Shown here: positions 8,200 through 12,099 of the stretch, piece by piece | How positions within the stretch are numbered: position 1 is the stretch's first letter | Layout: the number at the start of each line of letters is the position of its first letter | Source: a bacterium | GTDB lineage: Bacteria; Krumholzibacteriota; Krumholzibacteria; LZORAL124-64-63 | DNA length: 12,099 nucleotides | Assembly: GCA_016873405.1 (NCBI GenBank) | Contig: VGXH01000017.1 | Coordinates: 1 to 12,099 of the forward strand | Reading direction: 5' to 3' | The notes under the pieces: generated by a model | Told to the model about the DNA's origin: nothing | Seen by the model: only the letters and a program-made list of their open reading frames with translations | Database searches by the model: none | Made by a program: the position numbers and the translations under genes

Positions 8200-10974
8200 A
8201 TGGACCGCGCGCGCGGCGGGCAGCCTGACGACTCCCGCCGCGCGTTCGCGGCCGTCCCGTGGCGCGAACTGCTGGACGTGATCCGCCAGGGTCGCGGCCG
8301 GCAGTTCGTTCGCGTTTCCCGCAAGATGCTCAACCACCTCTGCTCGATCGGACTGAGCGAGGCGCAGGTCATGCTGGCGGAGGTGGACACCGGTCCCGCC
8401 GGGGCGGCCCGCCGCGAGGGCCGACTCGACGCCGGCCGGCCCGGTTCCGCGCGCCCGAGCCAGACCAAGGTGCCGGGAACCCGCCTGCCGCTGGAGCAAT
8501 CCCCCCTGATGACCGGCGCTCCGTTCGAGCTGGCCGCCCGCTACCTGCCCGACGAGGAGATCTCCGAACGCTTGCAGCGCTGGCTGAAGGAGGACGAGGC
8601 CAGCTTCTTCGGCACCGTGGTGGCCGATCCCCGCAGCACGATGCCGGAGATCGCCGAGGCCATCCGCCGCTACAACGACGTCCTGCTCGGGCGCAGCGGC
8701 CTGGCGCCCAGCACGCTCAAGAGCCTGCGCGTCTCGCTCATCCAGCGCTTCCTGACCGAACAGCTCGACTACATCAACGTGGCGAAGGAGGTGGCGCGGA
8801 TCACCGACTTCCACGGCCTGCTCGACCGCGTGATCATGACGCGGGGCTGCTACGGCAAGCTGGGCGGCAAGGCCGCCGGCCTGCTCCTGGCCGGCTGGAT
8901 CCTGGAGCGGCCCGAGGCCGCGGAGATGGGCGTGGGCACCGTCAAGACGCCGCGGACCTGGTACGTCGTCTCCGACGTGATCATGGACTTCATCCGCCTG
9001 AACGATCTTGACGACGTCATGGACCAGAAGTTCAAGGACATCACGCAGGTCCGCCGCGAGTACCCCAACCTGGTCCAGCTGTTCAAGAACAGCCCGTTCC
9101 CGCCCGATCTGGTGGAAGGGCTCTCGCGCGCGCTGGACTACTTCGGCGACGTGCCGCTGATCATCCGCAGCTCGAGCCTTCTGGAGGATCGCTTCGGCAC
9201 CGCCTTCTCGGGCAAGTACAAGAGCCTGTTCCTGCCCAACCGCGGGTCCCGCGCCGACCGCCTGGCGGCGCTGCAGGACGCGGTCGCGGAGGTGTGGGCC
9301 TCGATCCTCGGTCCCGACCCGATCGAGTATCGGCGCGAGCGGGGACTGCAGGAGTTCGTCGAGGAGATGGGCATCCTGATCCAGGAGGTCGTGGGCACGC
9401 GCGTGGGCCGCTACTGGCTGCCCGCCTTCGCGGGCGTGGCCTTCAGCCTGAACGAGTTCCGCTGGTCGCCGCGCATCCGGCGCGAGGACGGATTGCTGCG
9501 CCTGGTGCCGGGGCTGGGCACGCGCGCGGTCGACCGCGTCGGCGACGACTTCCCGGTGCTGGCGGTGCCCGGCCAACGCGGACTGCGCGCGCACGCCTCG
9601 CTGCAGGAGACCCTGCGCTACAGCCCGCGGCAGGCCGACGTCATCAACCTCGAGACGGCGAGCTTCGAGACGGTGCCGCTGGCCGATCTCCTGAAGGAGG
9701 CCGGCGCGGACTACCCGCTCGTCGAACGCGTCTTCTCCGTTCTGCGCGGCGGGCATCTGCAGCAGGTGCAGAGGCTGATGCTGGATCCCGAGCACGACGA
9801 TCTGGTCGCCGATCTGCGGGGCCTGCTGGACGGCACCGACTTCGTGACCCGCATCCAGGCCCTGCTCAAGACGCTGGCGATGTACCTGCAGTCGCCCGTG
9901 GACATCGAGTTCGCCCACGACGGCAAGGATTTCTACCTGGTGCAATGCCGCCCGCAGGCGATGTCGGGCGACAACGCGCCGTCGCCGATCCCCCACGACC
10001 TGCGTCCGGAGGACGTGTTGTTCACGGCCGACCGCTTCGTCTCCAACGGCCAGGTGCCGGACATCACGCATGTCGTGTACGTGGTGCCGGAGGCGTACGC
10101 CGAGTTGCCCGACCGGGAGACCATGGCCTCGGTCGGTCGTGTCGTGGGGGCGCTGAACGGGCTGCTGCGCAAGCGCTCGTTCATCCTGGTGGGGCCGGGG
10201 CGCTGGGGCAGCCGCGGCGACATCAAGCTGGGCGTGGCGGTGACCTACGCCGACATCAACAACACGGCCATGCTGGTCGAGGTGGCGCGGCGCCGGGGCG
10301 ACTACGTGCCGGACCTGAGCTTCGGAACCCACTTCTTCCAGGACCTGGTGGAGGCCGGCATCCGCTACCTGCCGCTCTACCCGGACGACGCAGGCATCGT
10401 CTTCCGGGAGGACTTCCTGCTGGGCGCGCCCAACCGCCTGGCGGAGCTGCTGCCCGACCACGCGCCGCTGGAGCACTGCGTGCGGGTGGTCGACGTGCCG
10501 GCGGCCTCGCGCGGGCGCGTGCTGCGGATCTACCAGAACGCGGAACTGGACCATGCGGTGGCCGTCCTCGAAGCGCCTGGCGACCGGCGCGCGACGGGCG
10601 CCGCGCGCGCGACGGCGGCGGCGGCCGACTCGCCGCTGAGACACGCCCGCTGGCGCCGACAGGTGGCCGAGGAACTGGCGCGGTCGCTGGACCCGGACAC
10701 GAGCGGAGTGGTGGCCGTGCACCTGCGCGGATCGGTCGCGGACGGTCGCGCCACCGCCGAGAGCGACATCGACCTGGTGGTCCGCTTCGGCGGCGACGAC
10801 GGCCAGCGCGCGCGCCTGGAAGTCTGGCTGGACGGCTGGAACCGGGCGCTGGCGGTGCTCAACCAGCAGAGCACGGGCGTGCGCGTCGAGCGCCTGCTGG
10901 ACGCGGTCATCGTCGCCGCCGACGATCACGAGGTGGCGGGCGGCCCCCGCCTGCCGCTCAAGGACGAGCTCTGA
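8200..10974 (+). CDS. PEP-pyruvate-binding (PPDK N-terminal type) protein with C-terminal nucleotidyltransferase domain
   Basis: A 924-residue protein whose ATG follows the dehydrogenase stop by 2 nt, suggesting translational coupling. The N-terminus (about 20-60) has a helical segment RVSRKMLNHL, followed by a variable linker. The PPDK-type ATP-grasp domain spans about 205-590: YGKLGGKAAG (Lys224), IIRSSSLLED (Arg323), ILIQEVVG (392-399) and closing VQCRPQ. It then has VGPGRWGS (664-671) and SFGTHFFQD (707-715), the same module as its upstream paralogue. After an Ala/Arg-rich linker, residues about 810-924 form a minimal nucleotidyltransferase fold: LRGSVADGRAT followed by SDIDLVV, giving Gly844-Ser845 and the metal-binding pair Asp856/Asp858. 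Such domains transfer a nucleotide to a protein or small molecule; the target here is unknown, though the adjacent dehydrogenase is an obvious candidate. No swivel-domain or PEP-barrel motif is seen. It lacks the receiver domains of the paralogue. Domains are firm; function is inference. Confidence 0.9.
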   Translation: MDRARGGQPDDSRRAFAAVPWRELLDVIRQGRGRQFVRVSRKMLNHLCSIGLSEAQVMLAEVDTGPAGAARREGRLDAGRPGSARPSQTKVPGTRLPLEQSPLMTGAPFELAARYLPDEEISERLQRWLKEDEASFFGTVVADPRSTMPEIAEAIRRYNDVLLGRSGLAPSTLKSLRVSLIQRFLTEQLDYINVAKEVARITDFHGLLDRVIMTRGCYGKLGGKAAGLLLAGWILERPEAAEMGVGTVKTPRTWYVVSDVIMDFIRLNDLDDVMDQKFKDITQVRREYPNLVQLFKNSPFPPDLVEGLSRALDYFGDVPLIIRSSSLLEDRFGTAFSGKYKSLFLPNRGSRADRLAALQDAVAEVWASILGPDPIEYRRERGLQEFVEEMGILIQEVVGTRVGRYWLPAFAGVAFSLNEFRWSPRIRREDGLLRLVPGLGTRAVDRVGDDFPVLAVPGQRGLRAHASLQETLRYSPRQADVINLETASFETVPLADLLKEAGADYPLVERVFSVLRGGHLQQVQRLMLDPEHDDLVADLRGLLDGTDFVTRIQALLKTLAMYLQSPVDIEFAHDGKDFYLVQCRPQAMSGDNAPSPIPHDLRPEDVLFTADRFVSNGQVPDITHVVYVVPEAYAELPDRETMASVGRVVGALNGLLRKRSFILVGPGRWGSRGDIKLGVAVTYADINNTAMLVEVARRRGDYVPDLSFGTHFFQDLVEAGIRYLPLYPDDAGIVFREDFLLGAPNRLAELLPDHAPLEHCVRVVDVPAASRGRVLRIYQNAELDHAVAVLEAPGDRRATGAARATAAAADSPLRHARWRRQVAEELARSLDPDTSGVVAVHLRGSVADGRATAESDIDLVVRFGGDDGQRARLEVWLDGWNRALAVLNQQSTGVRVERLLDAVIVAADDHEVAGGPRLPLKDEL

Positions 10975-10990
10975 CGCGACCGGATCCGGG

Positions 10991-11031
10991 CGCGCGGCCG
11001 GGCCGGCGTCGGCCGCGCGACGGCGGCCCGG
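10991..11031. terminator. Overlapping inverted repeats between convergent genes
   Basis: CGCGCGGCC (10991-10999) and GGCCGCGCG (11011-11019) form a perfect 9-bp stem with an 11-nt loop; CCGGGCC (10998-11004) and GGCCCGG (11025-11031) form a competing 7-bp stem. They lie in the 88-bp gap between two convergent genes, where a bidirectional terminator would be expected. No T run follows on either strand, so any termination would be non-canonical or Rho-dependent. Confidence 0.3.
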
Positions 11032-11062
11032 TCGTTCCGGCCGCGCCCCCGCGCGCAGGATC

Positions 11063-11383
11063 TCAGCGGCTCGAGGCGAGCCGCCGCAGCTTGCGCTTGC
11101 GCCGGTGAATCGCCTTGCGCGCGGCCTGCAGGGCCTCGCGGTCGCCGCTCGTCAGCGCGTCCAGGCGCGCGACCTTCAGACGGCGGATCTCCGCCTTGAT
11201 GGCGCGCTTGCCGAGTCCGGGTTCGATGTGGCGGTGCGGCCGCTCGATGTGCAGCCGCTGCGCCAGGAGATCGACCAGCTCGTCCTTGCGCAGCCCGATC
11301 ACGCCCTTGACGTCCGGGCACTTCTCCTTCGCCATCTCCCGCAGGTCGGCGACGCGCGTTTTCTGGAGCTCGTGGAAATCCAT
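11063..11383 (-). CDS. Small Rho N-terminal-domain-like basic protein
   Basis: A 106-residue protein starting at the ATG at 11383-11381, with GGAGG 7 nt upstream. Residues about 4-45 resemble the Rho termination factor N-terminal (Rho_N, SAP-like) helical domain, with LQKTRVADLREMAKEK and a GLRKDELVDLLAQ segment typical of the fold. Residues about 63-106 are strongly basic and predicted helical, ending in an Arg/Lys-rich stretch (IHRRKRKLRRL), consistent with nucleic-acid binding. It has none of the ATPase domain of true Rho (about 420 residues), so it is not Rho itself. Small stand-alone proteins with this arrangement are generally annotated only as Rho-N domain proteins; whether they bind RNA or DNA here is not shown by the sequence. 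It is convergent to the nucleotidyltransferase fusion gene and divergent from the MmgE/PrpD gene, so it forms its own transcription unit. Confidence 0.8.
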   Translation of the reverse strand: MDFHELQKTRVADLREMAKEKCPDVKGVIGLRKDELVDLLAQRLHIERPHRHIEPGLGKRAIKAEIRRLKVARLDALTSGDREALQAARKAIHRRKRKLRRLASSR

Positions 11384-11682
11384 GTGACGCCCTCCGCGTG
11401 CGTGGGGAAGCAGGTCCGGGGACCGATTCCGGCGGCGGGCGCGGCCCGCCGCGCCGTCCGATCCTAGCGCAGCGCCCGGGCCCCGGGCAAGGGCGGTCCG
11501 CGATGCGTGTCCGCGATCCGCCGGACGCCGGCCGTCGCGGCGACGGGCGGGCGACGGGCTGGCGGCGGCGGCCCGTCCGTGTCATGTTGCGGCCGTCCCG
11601 CGCCCGGCCGGCGGCCCGCGACCGTCCCGCCGCGCCACCGGCCGGGCGCGCCGCGCCCCACCTTCAGCCCGCGAGGATTCCG
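11384..11682. other. Divergent intergenic region between Rho-N-like and MmgE/PrpD genes
   Basis: This 299-bp gap holds the putative Rho-N promoter and its palindrome. A short direct repeat, tccgcgat at 11497-11504 and 11510-11517, lies just outside that promoter. The rest, to the ribosome site GAGGA at 11673-11677, is very GC-rich; I see no convincing promoter for the rightward gene, no RNA gene and no supported small coding frame. Confidence 0.5.
11461..11490 (-). promoter_or_regulatory. Putative sigma70-type promoter of the Rho-N-like gene with a palindrome over it
   Basis: On the minus strand TTGCCC (11490-11485, four of six matches) and TAGGAT (11466-11461) are separated by 18 nt. Transcription would begin near 11454, leaving a leader of about 70 nt. 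A palindrome, GCCCGGG (11474-11480) and CCCGGGC (11482-11488), lies across the spacer and the -35 hexamer, where a repressor could block polymerase. The same TAGGAT box with an 18-bp spacer appears in front of the rightward cluster. Confidence 0.4.
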
Positions 11683-12099
11683 ATGAGCGCTGCCGCCCGT
11701 CCCAGCCTGACCCGCCGCCTGGCCGAGTACGCCGTGGGCCTCCACTACGAGGACCTGCCCGCCGCCGACGTCAAGGAGGCCAAGCGCTTCCTGCTCGATT
11801 CGGTCGGCTGCGCGCTGGCGGCCGTCCGCAATGCGGACATGGCGGCCATGTACCGCTTCATCCGGCGGCAGGGGGGCACGCCCGAGGCCACGCTCATCGG
11901 ATCGGGCGAGCGCACCAACGCGGCGAACGCGGCGCTGATGAACAGCCTGCTGATCCGGGCGCTGGACTACAACGACATCTTCTGGGAGCAGGACCCGAGC
12001 CACCCGTCCGACATCATCTTCGCCGCGATCTCGCCCGCCGAGGCCCGCGGGCTGGACGGGAGGGACGCGCTGGTCGGCATCATGATCGCCTACGAGCTC
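11683..12099 (+). CDS. MmgE/PrpD family protein, N-terminal part (runs off right edge)
   Basis: The frame opens at the ATG at 11683, 5 nt after GAGGA (11673-11677), and stays open for 139 codons to the end of the window. It shows the family's N-terminal hallmarks: LDSVGCALAA in the first helices, NAALMNSLLIRALDYND around residues 84-100, and HPSD near 107-110 in the expected place, followed by IIFAAISPAEA and GIMIAYEL. The family includes 2-methylcitrate dehydratase (PrpD, methylcitrate cycle of propionate degradation), cis-aconitate decarboxylase and iminodisuccinate epimerase, and normally has about 450-500 residues, so roughly 70% of the protein is missing here. The exact substrate cannot be set from this part. 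A gene for methylcitrate synthase or methylisocitrate lyase just beyond the right edge would favour PrpD. Confidence 0.88.
   Translation, partial: MSAAARPSLTRRLAEYAVGLHYEDLPAADVKEAKRFLLDSVGCALAAVRNADMAAMYRFIRRQGGTPEATLIGSGERTNAANAALMNSLLIRALDYNDIFWEQDPSHPSDIIFAAISPAEARGLDGRDALVGIMIAYEL

Noticed and set aside
11464..12003. A 179-codon minus-strand frame opposite the MmgE/PrpD gene
   Set aside because: The plus strand here encodes clear MmgE/PrpD motifs with a proper ribosome site; the opposite frame has none.

Overview
This window is very GC-rich (roughly 70% by eye) with bacterial gene density, signal-peptide and Shine-Dalgarno features. It reads as chromosomal DNA of a high-GC Gram-negative-type bacterium. 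A large exported TPR-CHAT protein beside receiver/PPDK-like fusion proteins would fit an FCB-related candidate phylum (Krumholzibacteriota or Eisenbacteria type) or a deltaproteobacterium-like lineage. That placement is a low-confidence inference. I see no rRNA, tRNA, CRISPR array, transposase or phage gene.

Layout. (1) From 3582 to the left edge, on the minus strand, one uninterrupted frame encodes a very large exported TPR-CHAT protein with an intact His/Cys dyad and a C-terminal membrane segment; its stop lies outside the window. (2) 3583-3742 is a divergent promoter region. (3) 3743-10974, plus strand, is a three-gene run: a protein with two N-terminal receiver-like domains and a PPDK-type ATP-grasp domain; a complete glutamate dehydrogenase; and, 2 nt later, a second PPDK-like protein with a C-terminal nucleotidyltransferase domain. 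(4) A small convergent gene at 11063-11383 (minus) encodes a Rho-N-like protein with a very basic tail. (5) 11384-11682 is a divergent intergenic region. (6) From 11683 to the right edge, plus strand, is the N-terminal part of an MmgE/PrpD-family protein.

How they may work together. The glutamate dehydrogenase links 2-oxoglutarate and ammonium to glutamate. Its two neighbours share the same unusual build: the PPDK nucleotide-binding half, no recognisable phosphohistidine swivel domain or PEP/pyruvate barrel, and instead a shared C-terminal module with GPGRWG and G(S/T)HFFQ motifs. One paralogue carries receiver domains (signal input) and the other a nucleotidyltransferase (possible modifying output). 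This makes the cluster the best candidate in the window for an undescribed system, perhaps a carbon/energy sensor acting on nitrogen assimilation, but that function is inference from architecture and gene order. The CHAT, Rho-N and MmgE/PrpD genes lie in separate transcription units and no functional link to the cluster is evident.
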